A stretch of DNA of 64,000 bases from Orobanche coerulescens (GCA_033398695.1 CM065802.1:148972096-149036095), one strand, 5' to 3'. Shown: positions 20,006-31,786, counted from the stretch's first letter. The notes: generated by a model not told the origin, from the letters alone. Program-made: numbers and translations.

Positions 20006-20360
20006 ATAAGAATTTAAAAATTATCATTTATTTCAAACAAAACATCATGGGTCAATACAACGATATTGTCTCCCCCAAACTTATAACCAAATACACATTT
20101 ACCCCAAAATTCTATCCAAAATACCCACAAGTATAATTTAAAATACCAAACTATTTGAAAAATGAGTTCCATCATATACAACTCCCTTTCATAACAAGAA
20201 TTTTCAACATTTTGAATCCAATCACCAAACACATCATACTTCATGAAAAATCCCCAAAAAATTCAATTCATGAACCCTAGATTAATCAATAATTCACAAT
20301 CCAAACAATCTTAGGATAATCATAAACAAGACTTAATCATTCTGAATTGAAAAACATACC
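20006..20360 (-). other. Predicted intron in the leader of the env-like ORF
   Basis: On the minus strand the donor GAG|GTATGT lies at about 20359 and the acceptor TTCTTATAG| at about 20006, six bases before the env-like ATG. The interval is AT-rich. This fits a spliced subgenomic transcript driven from the promoter just upstream, or splicing of the genomic RNA. It is a reading of consensus sites only. Confidence 0.55.
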
Positions 20361-20610
20361 TCAAATTCGGAGTAAAATGATGAAAAAAATTGAAAAATTT
20401 CGCGAGCAAGGGAGGGAGATTTCGTCCGATTTCTAATATTTTAAAGCTCTTAGATTGTGGAATAATGATAAGAATCTTGTTCTTATGCTTGATTTAGCAC
20501 AATTTTTCCTTGATTTTGATGATTTATAGGGAATTCGGTGTTAGGATTATCGGAATGGGGGAGGAAAATTATTTGGGGAAGAAGATGAAGTGAGACACGG
20601 CCGAGTTTCA

Positions 20611-20935
20611 TTTTTATACCCCCGATCGACACGGCCCGTGTCACATGACACGACCCATGTCATACCTGTTCATATTTCTCTCAAACCATCTGTCCATCAG
20701 ACCCGACCATGTCAATCGACACGGCCTGTGTCGTACCTACGCGGAGAATGAAAAACATCTGCCACCCAAACCCGACCGTGTCAGATGACATAGCCCGTGC
20801 CGTGCATGCCCAGAAAGAGCAAAAGGCCTGTATGCCAAACCCGACCATGTCGAATGACATGGCCTGTGTCGCACCTGCTTGAAAAATGAAAAAGAACACT
20901 GCCTGCCTGACCCGACCGTGTCATACAAGCCTGGA
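20611..20935 (-). promoter_or_regulatory. Athila-4 internal promoter: ACACGGCC array plus TATA box
   Basis: About ten half or whole copies of GACACGGCCCGTGTC-type words occur (for example 20628-20642), decaying to GACATGGCC and GACCATGTC forms. They are followed on the minus strand by a TATA box GGTATAAAAATG (about 20620-20609), then a leader, an intron and the env-like ATG. The same word family lies in the 5' LTR (27388-27520). Confidence 0.6.
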
Positions 20936-21064
20936 AAGTGCGTTTGTTTCTCCGGTTCTTTTTCCTGCGAATTGAACACCTACAGTTGAATCGGTCAGTT
21001 CCTCATCAATGAAAAATAAAAATAAAATGCGAATAAGAACAAAACTAAAAAGAACTATTGGGTT

Positions 21065-22262
21065 GCCTCCCAATTAGCGCTATGTTTAATGTCTTCAGAC
21101 GGACGCCTGCAACAAGAAGTTCTATGGCTCGATTAAAATTATCACGGACACGGCTTCCTTTTGATTTGGATGATGGTAGTGTTTGACTCATTGTCTGATA
21201 ACTTTAAATAGCTCACCATCTCTGCTCATGAGCTCGACTACTCCGGGTGGAAGTACTTTCTTGATCACGAATGGCCCTGACCATCTTGATTTTAATTTTC
21301 CGGGAAACAATTTTAATCTTGAATTGTAGAGAAGTACTTATTGTCCCGGCACAAATTCACGCTTTACGATCATATTGTCGTGCCATCTTTTAGATCTCTC
21401 TTTGTAGATTCGAGAGTTTTCGTAGCATTCATCCCGAAATTCTTCCGACTCATTCAGCTCTAACAATCTTTTCTTTCCAGCGGCCTCAAAATCCATATTT
21501 ATTCTTTTTACTGCCCACATCGCCTTATGCTCCAACTCTAGAGGTAGATGACATGATTTCCCAAATATGAGTTGATAGGGAGATGTTACCAAAGGTGTTT
21601 TATAGGCCATGCGATAAGCCTAAAATACATCATCAAGCTTGGACGACCAATCTTTCCGAGATGTACTCACCGTCTTTTCCAAGATTAGTTTAATTTCTTT
21701 GTTAGCTGCTTCGGCTTGTCCATTTGCTTTTGGATGATAGGCCAATGATTTCTTTGATCGGACCCCATATTTTTGAGAAGTTTATCCATGATTTTGTTTA
21801 CAAAGTATGATCCCCGATCACTGATTAACGCTCTTGGGGTTCCAAACCGGCAAAAAATATTCTTCTTTAAAAACTTCATCACCACATGTGCGTCATTTGT
21901 TAGGGAAGAAATTGCCTCGACCCATCGAGATACATACTCGACTGCTAGCAGAATATACTTATTCCCAAATGATGAGGAAAATGGACCCATGAAGTCAATG
22001 CCCCAGACGTCGAAAAGTTTAACCTCAATTACGTTGGTCATGGGCATCTCATGACGCCTTGAAATATTCCCCACACGTTGGCATCTATCGCATTGTTGAA
22101 TGAAGAGATAGCAATCTTTGTATAACGTAGGCCAATAAAATCCGCTTTGCAGCAATCCGTGTTGCTCCAAAGTGTCCTCCGGTTGGTGAAGAATGACATT
22201 GTTGAAGAATTTCCTCCCATTCCTCTTGCGGCACACACCTCCTCACTATCATGTCCGCACAT
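21065..22262 (-). pseudogene. Athila-4 integrase (broken)
   Basis: The zinc-binding end CDRCQRVGNISRRHEMP is clear. The catalytic core shows DVWGIDFMGPFSSSFG (first Asp), ALISDRGSYFVN (second Asp) and, in another frame near 21690, NKEIKLIL with the Glu. The C-terminal part (21610-21338) reads [28 protein letters not shown], diagnostic of Athila-type integrase. The tail to about 21065 is degraded and ends at the NWEATQ codons that form the GGGAGGCAACCC block. Frameshifts lie near 22240, 21760 and 21620. Confidence 0.88.
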
Positions 22263-22900
22263 CTATTGAAAAGTAGTGGATCATCTCACATATAGAACTT
22301 GATATCATGGAGGAATTTCTTCTTTTGATAATGAGATAAGTCCGGAGGTAGTACACCTGCAACCAAAAAATTAACCATTTCAGCATACCAAGGAAATTTA
22401 GCTTCTATCATAAAAAGCCGCTCGTGCGGAAACTCTTCTTTAATCCCTTCAATGGCTCCTTCTCCTTCTTGTATTCAAGGCGAGATAAGTGGTCAACCAC
22501 CACATTCTCACAACCCTTCATATCTCGAACTTCCACGTCAAACTCTTGCAAAAGAAGAATCCATCGAATCAAGTGAGGTTTGAAATCTTTCTTTTCGAAC
22601 AAGTACTTGATAGCTGCGTGGTCGGTATGTACTATCGTCTTTGTTCCAATTAAGTATGATCGGAACTTATCAAAAGCAAATACCATGGCAAGCATTTCTT
22701 TCTCCGTTGTTGTGTAATTTTTCTGGACTCCGTCTAATGTTTTGCTTGCATAGTAAATAGCTCGAAAGAGTTTCTCCCAACGTTATCCCAACACAGCTCC
22801 AACCGCATAATCACTTGCATCGCACATGATCTCAAAAGGTTGAGACCAATCCGGTACTACGAGGATAGGAGCACTCTCTAATGCCTTCTTTAGAGTTTCA
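22263..22900 (-). pseudogene. Athila-4 RNase H and tether (broken)
   Basis: The frame 22695-22408 reads [31 protein letters not shown] and [13 protein letters not shown], giving the RNase H Asp-containing motifs. The first part ([14 protein letters not shown], near 22820-22790) is in another frame. The 22263-22408 linker towards integrase is poorly preserved. Confidence 0.8.
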
Positions 22901-24120
22901 AATGCCTACAAACACTCATTAGAAAGAATGAAATCAGTATCTTTTTCTAATAATTTACTCAAAGGTTTAGTGGTTTTTGAAAAATCTTTTATGAACCTCC
23001 TATAAAAACCAGCGTGACCAAGAAAACTCCTAATAGCCTTTTCATTATTCGGAGGGGGAAGTTTCTCAATGGCGACAATCTTCGATCTATCAACCTCTAA
23101 TCCTACAGGGACACTCTATGGCTTAGGACAATCCCTTCTTGCACCATAAAGTGGCATTTCTCCCAATTTAGCACAAGATTAGTATCTTCACAGCGCTGCA
23201 AAACTAAAGTGATATTATGCAAGCAATGATCAAATGAATTTCCAAACACCGAAAAATCATCCATGAATACTTCCATTATATTTTTGATCAAACCATGGAA
23301 GATAGCCATCATGCAACGTTGAAAAGTGGCTGGGGCATTACATAAGCCAAACGGCATCCTACGATATGCATAAATTCCATAAGGACATGTAAAAGCCATT
23401 TTTTCCTGATCTTCCGACATTATGTAAATTTTATTATATCCTGTATAGCCATCAAGAAAACAGAAATATTCATGCCCCGCCAATCTATCAAGCATTTGAT
23501 CAATGAAGGGGAGAGGAAATTGGTCTTTGCGAGTAGCTGCATTCAAAGCCCTGTAATCTATACACACTCGCCATCCCGTAACTACCCTCATAGCAATTAA
23601 TTCATCTTTCTCATCTTTAATCACGGTCATCCCCCATTTTTTAGACACAGCTTGCGTAGGACTCACCCACTCACTATCAGAAATTGGATATATCATTCCA
23701 AAGATCTCAATGCTTGAGCACTTCCCTTTTTACCACTTCTTTCATTATAGGATTAAGTCTTCGTTGATTTTGCACTTTAGGTTTATAATTTTCTTCAAGC
23801 AAAATCCTATGCATGCATATTTAAGGGCTAATTCCCTTCAAGTTTGAGATAGACCATCCTATAGCCGACTTATGAGCTCTCAACACACAGCAATTTATCT
23901 AATTGAGTAGAGGTAAGGGAAGAGGATACAATTACCGGATTTGTATTATTACCATCTAGAAATGCACACTTGAGGTGTTTTGGAAGGGTTTTAAGGTCCA
24001 ATCTTGGTTGTGATACACCTGACTGAGATGAAACGGGACTTAAATTTTGGACTGTGTCAGTTGACAAGGTCGAGTCGCCCGTTAGCTTGATTTCAGCAAC
24101 TACTGCATGCTCCTCTTGTT
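22901..24120 (-). pseudogene. Athila-4 reverse transcriptase (broken)
   Basis: RT starts with LDLKTLPKHLKCAFLDG (near 23990). The 197-codon frame 23696-23103 holds IYPISDSEWVSPTQAV, RVCIDYRALNAATRKDQFPL, YFCFLDGYTGYNKI, MPFGLCNAPATFQRCM and the catalytic MEVFMDDFSVFG (F-M-D-D). The thumb and connection down to 22900 are frameshifted. Length and motif order fit a complete RT apart from the indels. Confidence 0.9.
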
Positions 24121-24166
24121 CTGTTTCTTTGTTAAAATCATCGAATTTATTAATTTTCGGTTCTTC

Positions 24167-24930
24167 CTATAGGTAATTCAATTCACAAACATAATCAAAC
24201 AAGTCAGAATCATCAAACTCCAAGGTTGAGTCACTAGAAAAGCATGAGTTCGCAAGAGGAAACTCTAACGGATCTGAAGATAATGAGTGTAAGACTTTTT
24301 TCTTTCCATACAAACTTATACTATCAATAACATTGCAATATTCCATATCATCATGAAATTTCATAGCTTTAAATATGGAAAATAGAACATGCTCATTGTT
24401 AACACGTAGTATTAATTCTCCCCTTTCGACATCAATAAGAGCCTTTCTCATTGCTAAAAACAGACGTCCAAGGATAAATGCTAGATATTCATCTTCTTCC
24501 ATGTTGAGAACGACGAAATCCGCTGGAAATATAAATTTGTCGACCTTTACGAGCACGTCTTCAACAATCCCCTTGGGGTGTGTTATGGATCGGTCCGCCA
24601 ATTGTAACATCATCGTTGTGGCTTTCATTTCCCCGACTCCTAATTTCCTGAAAATAGATAAAGGCATAAGGTTAATTGAAGCACCTAAATCACACAATGC
24701 TTTATCGAATGAAACTTTTCCAATGGTGCATCGAACGGTAAAGCATCCAGGGTCCTTAAGCTTTTGAGGTAATTTGTGTTGGATAATAGCGCTACATTCT
24801 TCGGTTAGTTTAACCATCTCATGCTCTTCCATCCTTCTTTTTCTTGACATCACATCCTTCAAGAATTTTTCATAATTAGGCATTTGTTCCAAAGCGTCTG
24901 TAAAAGGAATATTGATATTAATTTTCTTGA
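24167..24930 (-). pseudogene. Athila-4 aspartic protease region
   Basis: The frame (from about 25078) continues from the end of gag (FAKFLDIFKKININIPFTDALEQMPNYEKFLKDV) into the protease: LCDLGASINLMPLSIFRKLG (catalytic Asp), LADRSITHPKGIVEDVLVKV, DKFIFPADFVVLNMEED and ILGRLFLAMRKALIDV. It is open from 25078 to 24167, longer than most frames in this element. It has the same protease type as Athila-3 but is a distinct family member. Confidence 0.88.
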
Positions 24931-26590
24931 AGATATCTAAAAATTTTGCAAATTGTGCATAGCTTTTTCTTTTTAAAACGTTGAGGAAAAGGGAGAGGAA
25001 CTTTAAAATTAGAAGTAGAGTTAGAAGATATTTTAGGCTTCTCATCCCCCTTAGATGTGTCATGCTCCACTTCTTCATCTACATTTTTGATTTGATCCTC
25101 TTTGGCTCCCTCACTTTGTTGGACCGTTGGCATTTTTGGCCCTTCATGATTCGTTCCACTTCTTAAGGTGATAGCTTGACAAGATTCTTTTGGATTTACT
25201 TCGGTATTGCTCGGAAATTGTCCCCGGTGATGTTGACTTCCGACAACTTTAGCCAATTTTCCAATTTGAGTTTCGAGATTTTTCATTTGAGCTCCCATGG
25301 TGGTAGCTAATTGAGCAACATGGACTTCGATTTTATCTGATTTTTCCTCATCTCGACTAAATCGACTTTTTGTTTCCATCATAAAGGTAGCTAAAATATT
25401 CTAGAGATTTGACGTTGGCTTTGCTTCTTCAATTATTTCACCATTTGACACTTTGAATCTGGCCGGTGGTTGTAAGGCATTCTTTGGATTAGCATAGCTA
25501 AAATTTTCTTGATTTCTATTGGAGGGATGGTAGAAACCCGACGGTGGATTATTCCGGAAATTGTTGTAATTTCGATTATTAATGTAATGAGCCTCCTCCA
25601 ATGGGTCGGACGGTAGTGAACTTCCTTGATGAGCTATTTTCGAATCACCTCCTTTTGTTACGTCCCCCAACTGAGTAGTTAACATTGTCATTTGCACGGT
25701 TAGTGCCTTGATAGGGTCCGAATCGGATATCTCAGCCACCCTTCTAACATTTTCTCTTTCCATCGGCCATTGATAACTATTCATAGCCATTTCTTCTATT
25801 AATCCATATGATTCTTCAGCGCTTCTTTCTAGCAATGCCCCTCCCGCGGAAGCATCAATAAAATTCCTTGTTTCTCCCTTAAGACCATTGTAGAAGAAAC
25901 ACTTTTGTTGGTCTTCTGGGAAACCATGTCGAGGACATCACCTTAGTAGATCTTTGAAACGTTCCCATGCTTCATATAACGGTTCGGATTCCAGTTGATG
26001 AAATTGAGTAAGTCTTGTAAGGTGGGAAAATTTTGAACAAAATTTTTTCGCTCAAATCCTCCCATGTCCTTATACTTCCCGGAGCTAAATTCCCAAGCCA
26101 GTTTCTCGCTTTCTCTCTCAAAGAGAATGGAAACAATCGTAAGCGTATTGCATCATCCGAGACCCCATTCATTTTGATAGTATCACATATTTTCATGAAA
26201 TGTGTGAGATGGGCATGTGGATCCTCGACAGCAAATCCTCCAAATTGATTTTGTTGAACCATTGAAATTAAGGCAGGCTTCAACTCGAAATTCAGAGCGT
26301 TGATTGGAACATAAGTGATTCATCCAAAGTTTCGGTCAAGCTTTGGTCGGAATCCATCCCGAATTGATTGCATCCTAGTTGTTGGATTTTCAATCCTTCC
26401 CCCCTCATTGTCCTGGATTATTGCATTCTCGTTCGTGTTATTCATCCCCGTGTTGTCTCCTGCTCTCTCCATGTCTTCAAAAAGATCCCTTCTTAGTTTC
26501 CTTAAGGTAGCACTTGTTCTTCGGGAGAATGCTTCAACTTCCGGGATGAAAGTTTCTAAAGGCACTCGACATGAACGGGTGTTCATGCAC
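24918..26590 (-). pseudogene. Athila-4 gag (frameshifted)
   Basis: The probable start is near 26586 (MNTRSCRVPLETF), about 120 bases from the primer site. Landmarks: ALISMVQQNQFGGFAVEDPHAHLTHFMKICDTIK, RLRLFPFSLREKARNWLGNL and SIRTWEDLSEKILFKIFPP; then ESYGLIEEMAMNSYQWPMER; FRNNPPSGFYHPSNRNQ; a coiled-coil-like VAQLATTMGAQMKNLETQIGKLAK; and AITLRSGTNHEGP. Unlike Athila-3 no clear CCHC knuckle is visible. Frames break near 26320, 25980, 25840 and 25390. Confidence 0.85.
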
Positions 26591-26704
26591 TCCTTGAGTA
26601 GGATTTAAATGTGCACAACATGAGTTAATTAAAAAAAATAATAAAATGTCTAAAGTAAGACTAGAAACACTTATCATAATATCAAAACTAATAAAAATAA
26701 ATTA

Positions 26705-26723
26705 GTCCCCGGCAACAGTGCCA
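26705..26723 (-). other. Athila-4 primer binding site (tRNA-Asp)
   Basis: On the minus strand TGGCACTGTTGCCGGGGAC matches the tRNA-Asp primer site of Athila-3 except for two bases, and lies 6 bases from the LTR end. Confidence 0.8.
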
Positions 26724-26729
26724 AAAACT

Positions 26730-27727
26730 TGTTCGCTATATTTTTAAACAGTCCGCAAGTATACAGAGTAAATGTAGGATTAAATAACATCATAGGTTAT
26801 CACCGATTTCTCAATCTCGTAATTAACTATGTCAAATACTCGAAACCTATTAATGCCCTCTTCTCTCGAATTATGAGCAATTAAGTTAAACATGTAAAAA
26901 CATTGATCAAGTGTTCTAACATGAATTAAAACCAAGCATTTGATAAAGAAATCACACTAGATATATATAATCATCAATCCCTCAAAAACATCATGAATCA
27001 ACGTACTCCCATGCCCGGAATCTAACAAGTTTAGCCGGACATGGTAGTGAAAGAAAGATTAATAATCATCATGTTCATCATGTTCATGCTAAACAAAACA
27101 GCAAAATTAGTAAACGATAGGAAGAAGATAAAGCTCGGATGGTGTCTTGAGTCGTCTCGATTCACGCCTTCAAGTGTTCGTGATGTGTTATTCCTTGCAC
27201 TTCCTTCAAAATCTCTTTCTTTTGGTAAGTTCTCTCTCAAATCTTATGTTTTTCTCTCTCTCCAACTCCCCAAATCTCAGTATATCTTTCTAAGTCCATT
27301 CTAGAGCCTTTTTATCAACCCCAAAACCAAAAAATCTTGTTCAAACCGTGTACAAACTTCAACAAAGTTGTTTGACTCAGAAAAGTGACATGGCCCGTGT
27401 CAAATGATACGGCCCATGTCATAGTATTCTAGAATTTGCAAATGGTTCTGGACAAGCAACCCGACCGTGTTATATGGCACGGTCGAGCCAGTGACATGGC
27501 CCATGTCAGATGACATGGCCGAGTCCATGTTGATCCGTTTTGACTCCGTTTTTTCTTCTTTTTCAGCTCAATCTCTCGTTTCCGCATTGCTTGATATGTA
27601 TTGGGGATTGAGACTTCGCTCTTACTTGATAATGTCCTTAAAACACCTATAAAATCAAATAAAACATACCCAAGCGTGATCGAGTCCAACAAACACAATA
27701 TGAGCACAAACGACACAATTCTACACA
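26730..27727 (-). repeat. Athila-4 5' LTR
   Basis: On the minus strand it runs from TGTGTAGAATTG (about 27727) to GCGAACA (26730), about 1 kb. It shares the TGTGTA start and general layout with the Athila-3 LTR but not its sequence. U3 holds ACACGGCC-type words (27388-27520) and a TATA box TTGATAAAAAGG (about 27318-27307). The outer edge is inferred from that shared start and was not confirmed with a second LTR. Confidence 0.65.
27307..27520 (-). promoter_or_regulatory. Athila-4 LTR promoter: ACACGGCC words plus TATA-like box
   Basis: Words GACATGGCCCGTGTC, GATACGGCCCATGTC, GACATGGCCCATGTC and others lie within about 130 bases. A TTGATAAAAAGG box follows about 70 bases downstream on the minus strand. 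They are CpG-decayed versions of GACACGGSCCGTGTC. Confidence 0.55.
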
Positions 27728-28154
27728 TTTTAGGATCTTAAAATCCAGAAAAACCTTATAAAAATATGTGTAAAAATGAGTGTTACTAGCAAAATAAACG
27801 GTACAACAATGATAATACGAGATGCTCACAAACCAAGGTAAGAACCGAGCATTCGTGAAACACTATGCCACGGAATACGATCAATACCTGCTCAACAGGT
27901 TAGTACACAAGTGCCCAATGGCGAATCATCACTATAGAACACAACAACGAATTACCCGAAGGTAAACCAAACCAAAGCTGAAATAGATACAAACCACAAT
28001 GCCCGAAGGCTCCAACGGAAACACCAATACATCACACATGGCCTAAAAGCCCTCAGCCGAAGCTGCAAAATGTCACAATGGCCTGAAAGCCACTCAGTCA
28101 AATCTGAAAATCATCACAATGACCTAAAGCCAAACAGCTCGAAGCTATATCACA

Positions 28155-28505
28155 TGAGGGGCCGAAGCCACACAACACGAAGTTGTGGCACAATGAGGGG
28201 TCGAAGCCACACAGCACGAAGCTGTATCATAATGAGGGGCCGAAGCCACACAGCACGAAGCTGTATCGCAATAAGGGGCCGAAGCCACACAACACGAAGC
28301 TGTATCACAATGAGGGGCCTAAGCCACACAGCATGAAGCCATATCACAATGAGCGCTCGAAGCCACACATCACGAAGCTGTATCACATGAGGGCCGAAGC
28401 TACACAGCACAAATATGTATCACAATGAGAGGCCGAAGCCACACAGCACGAAGTTGTATCACAATGAGGGGCTGAAGCCAAACAACACGAAGCTGTATCA
28501 CAACG
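28155..28505. repeat. 39-bp tandem repeat in LTR-7
   Basis: About nine copies of a unit of exactly 39 bases contain GGGGCCGAAGCCACACAGC and ACGAAGCTGTATCACAAT. Copies start near 28161, 28200, 28239, 28278 and 28317 and then become less regular. Because 39 is a multiple of three, frames stay open on both strands, giving low-complexity peptides that are not genes. Confidence 0.9.
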
Positions 28506-28509
28506 AGGT

Positions 28510-28672
28510 CATCCAATGACCGTGACCTGCTGAATTGCAGGTGTTGGGAAACCAACCGCGAAGGTTCAAGCCCCAGACTTACCCATAATAAGATCACCCA
28601 ATGGCCGTGACCTACTAAACTGTAGGTGTTGGGAAACCAACCGCGAAGGTTCAAGCCCCAAACTTACCCATC
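28510..28672. repeat. Direct repeat of about 85 bp in LTR-7
   Basis: Two copies (from about 28517 and about 28601) share GTGTTGGGAAACCAACCGCG and AAGGTTCAAGCCCCA. Each contains a short inverted repeat (CCTGCTGAATTGCAGG and CCTACTAAACTGTAGG) whose arms co-vary (CTGC/GCAG versus CTAC/GTAG), so a small hairpin is preserved. Confidence 0.75.
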
Positions 28673-28794
28673 GAGCACTAGCCGAGACTAGCCTCCAAAC
28701 ACAAACAATCACAAATGGCAAAGATCACAAAATTATCGAATTTGGTAGAATGATAGTGTGCTGCCTTGAGTCGGCCAACACGACAACAATAACT

Positions 28795-29035
28795 CACGGA
28801 TGGGCACCATCCTCGGCGGTCCCAATTCAATACCTCGATCGCTTTGGAATGACCAATCGATAACAACGACACAACAGATGGAAACCGTCCTCGAAAATCC
28901 CAATTCAATACCTCAATTGTCTCAGAATGACCAATCGATAACAACGACTCAACGGATGGGAAATCCTCGACAGTCCCAAATTCAATACCTCGATTGCCTT
29001 AGAACGGCCAATCGATAACAACAACGATAACAGAT
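28795..29035. repeat. 76-78 bp tandem repeat in LTR-7
   Basis: Three copies contain CCCAATTCAATACCTC (28821, 28899, and 28975 in altered form) and GACCAATCGATAACAACGAC. No coding content. Confidence 0.8.
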
Positions 29036-30257
29036 GCCGCGGCACTTTTAATCGGCCCCCGAAGGTAGAGATGATAATCGAATACGTCAATGCCTTCAAT
29101 CGGCCAATACAACATCAATAGAAAAACACAGATATCAATAACAATGATCACAACAATATCTTAATGGAACATCAGTCAACAATAACCATCGATACATCGA
29201 TACCGCGAACCGGCTATCGACAACACATTCATACATATATATGATAACATTAATCTCATTGACTAGTACAACTATAAAACTTGCCTTAATCCGAAGGCGA
29301 TGAAATCCTCCAACGAACAACGAATGGCGTCCTCCGATGATCACAAGCACTCGAACAACCTTGAATGAAATACAGTTAATTCAATAATGTAATATCAATC
29401 GAGAATAACACAAAAGCTAACCTCGATTCAATCATGAATCGATCAAACCCCACGAACGAATATCATAGTCCTCAACTATGAATTCTAACATTCTCCAATC
29501 ACCTCAATGATCAATTAACATGATCATTATGTTCTTAACACTTGTGAAAAATAATTCAACAAAGATTTATCAAGAACAACATCAAATAAATCATCCTATA
29601 ATGATAATATCATCAATATTATCACTATCACCTCAAAAACATCATCAACACTACCAAGCTTATGATTCCACCAATATCAATCACCAATTCCTCAAGAATT
29701 TCAGATTAATCAATAAGATTATCTTAACCATTTTAAGATTATGATAATTATCCACATAACTCATCATAATCTTGCACTAAAATGATTATAATCTCTCAAG
29801 AACACAACCAACAACAATAATTAACTCAAAGCTATCTTAATCATCTAAAAATCTTAACATAACTATTCCTAGACATGATTAAAATCTCCAAGTATTCTTA
29901 AACATCAAGAATACAATCAACCTCAAGTGATAATCACCAAGTTCTTCACCATAAGTTCATAAAAACCATGAAGAATCAAACTATCCTCCAACAATCACTA
30001 GCTACACGAGGTAATCAACAACAACATCATCATAATCTCGAGTTAAACACAAGATTAGCTAACATACCTATAGAAGAATGAATAACAACCTTAAACCCTT
30101 CAAGAATCCACTCAATCTTCAAACTCCCGAGCTCCAATCCAAGTTATGAAGCTCCAAAACAAGTTGGAAGGGGTTAGGAATCACTAAGGGATGCAGAGGG
30201 ATGATTTCTAGGGAGAGAAATCGAAAATGGATCATTAAGAAATGAAAGACGAAACAT

Positions 30258-30640
30258 GTCTTTATAATCTGCACAGTTCATTATGGTCGCTATCCCATAC
30301 GCATAACGTACGTTAATCCTCATTACGTACGCTCAGCCCTACGTAGCGTACGCTACGCCCGCGTAACTCACCGCCAAAATGGGACTCAGACATGCGGCGT
30401 TAGCGCTAAAAGACGTACGTAACAACCACAACATTACGTACATTAGCATCCATGCATAGCGTACATAATGATCATTGACGAAGCTGTCTCGAAAAGCCAA
30501 ATATCCAGATCAAGCATGGCCCTACACGCCGAAAGTCGAATCTGATCTGATACCTATGTTACGTACGTAATCAACATGGTTTAACATACATAACCCTCCA
30601 CATATATCGTAGGTAATGCTATACATGTAGCGTACGCTAT
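30258..30640 (-). promoter_or_regulatory. LTR-7 palindromic words and TATA box
   Basis: TAGCGTACGCTA at 30628-30639 and 30344-30355 and TAACGTACGTTA at 30304-30315 are perfect palindromes; TTACGTACGTAA-like forms lie between them. On the minus strand a TATA box ATTATAAAGAC follows the last copy by about 35 bases. Confidence 0.6.
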
Positions 30641-30844
30641 GGCTAATATACTTAGCCAAAAATTAAAACTCACCAACATCCAGTCGGCAAATACAATACC
30701 AATGACAAGTAAAGATATTTTGATTCCGAAATATTCCAATACAATATACATTGTATCAGTCAAATACAACAACACTTATACAATACCAAATGAATACGTA
30801 CAACACAACAGTAAAATGAAAAAAAATTATCCCCAGATATTACA

Positions 30845-31786
30845 AATGTCCTATATGGTTAGTGGCAAATAAGATCAAAAGTATTTGGCCAAAGCAACTG
30901 AGCTAGTTGTATTTGATATATGGGACCTCTGTGATCTTGATTTGCATTGGATAAATTAAATGCGGTCAAGTTAATTAAATAACTTATTGAATAATTTTCT
31001 CAATTCAAATATAGTTATTTCTTGAAGAAATTAATTATATCGTATTTGATATAATTAATTAATTTTAATTAATTTGTATAAATACACTGTGATGAATCAT
31101 AGTTTATTTAACGGACTAAATATACGAGGGTTCGAAATACGGACTAGATGGTTGGACCATCTAGAAGAACCTTGCCCCCCATCCCTCACTTTGTCTTTGT
31201 CTCGCCTTAAATGGTGGAAGACTAAAGCATAAAGTTGGTCTTTATTCCACTTGTCAGGGAATATGATAATGAGGGGAGACTTTGAAATGGTGATTGGTGT
31301 GACTTGTGAACAAATAAAAACTCAACACTCCACTATTCATAAGTCACGGCCGAACACAAGTAAAAGGTAGAGAGAATTTCTTCTTCTTTGTTCTCAAAGT
31401 TGGTTTTGAGAAAGAAAGAGATATTTATATACACACCTAAGTGGTAAGATAAATATCAAGAAAAAAGCTTCCTTAATTTTCTCTTAGTCGTGTTGCAAGA
31501 GAATGGGAAAATAAAGTTTTACTCCATTTATATGTCCAACGCGTGAATTGTAGAGACGTCGACACTTTCAGTCTTGGATTTACAAAAGGCTTCACGGATT
31601 GGATTCACGCTCTCCATCATCAAATCAAAATTAAGAAGTTGGGTCTGCAAGGGTATGATTTTGAATATTATTTTTTATGAATTTTTTGTTTATACGGTCC
31701 TTGATCGATTCTCTTCAGGAGTTCAAGAGCACAATTTGTGTGATTTTATTTTCCGCTGCATATTTGTTTTGGCCTGAATCCCAACA
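30845..31786 (+). repeat. Copia LTR remnant related to the copia-C LTR
   Basis: The order of short blocks matches the copia-C LTR: AAAGCAACTGAGCTAGTTGTA, GATCTTGATTTGCATT, the ATTAATTAATT-rich stretch, TATAAATACA, CACTTTGTCTTTGTCTCG, CTTTGTTCTCAAAG, and the end TGAATCCCAACA (copia-C: CGAATCCCAACA). Its left part is cut by LTR-7 at 30845, with AATGT as a possible target sequence. No copia coding sequence follows at 31787, so it is a solo LTR or the 3' LTR of an element lying to the left. Confidence 0.65.

Larger units (their letters stand above)
18537..27727 (-). mobile_element. Athila-4: Athila-like gypsy element with env-like ORF
   Basis: It reads right to left: 5' LTR (27727-26730), tRNA-Asp primer site (26723-26705), gag, protease, RT, RNase H, integrase (to about 21070), the GGGAGGCAACCC block (near 21065), an internal promoter (20935-20611), an intron (20360-20006) and an env-like ORF (19999-18598). 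The 3' LTR is not in the window: Athila-3 starts at 18536, right after the env-like stop. All domains are recognisable but frameshifted. Confidence 0.85.
27728..30844 (-). repeat. LTR-7: chromovirus LTR interrupted by Athila-4
   Basis: On the minus strand it starts TGTAATATCTGGGG at 30844, as the other chromovirus LTRs do. It carries palindromic words (30640-30304), a TATA box ATTATAAAGAC (about 30268-30258), then a long AT-rich stretch and three tandem-repeat blocks, until it is cut by the Athila-4 LTR near 27728. The CA end lies outside the window. The sequence to its right (30845 on) is a copia LTR, so no internal region is attached here. No gene is seen in its 3.1 kb. Confidence 0.7.

Noticed and set aside
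28070..28428. Open frames with repeated GRSHTARSC-like or IQLRAVWLRPL-like peptides on both strands
   Set aside because: They come from a 39-bp tandem repeat whose period keeps all frames open; there is no codon bias or start context.
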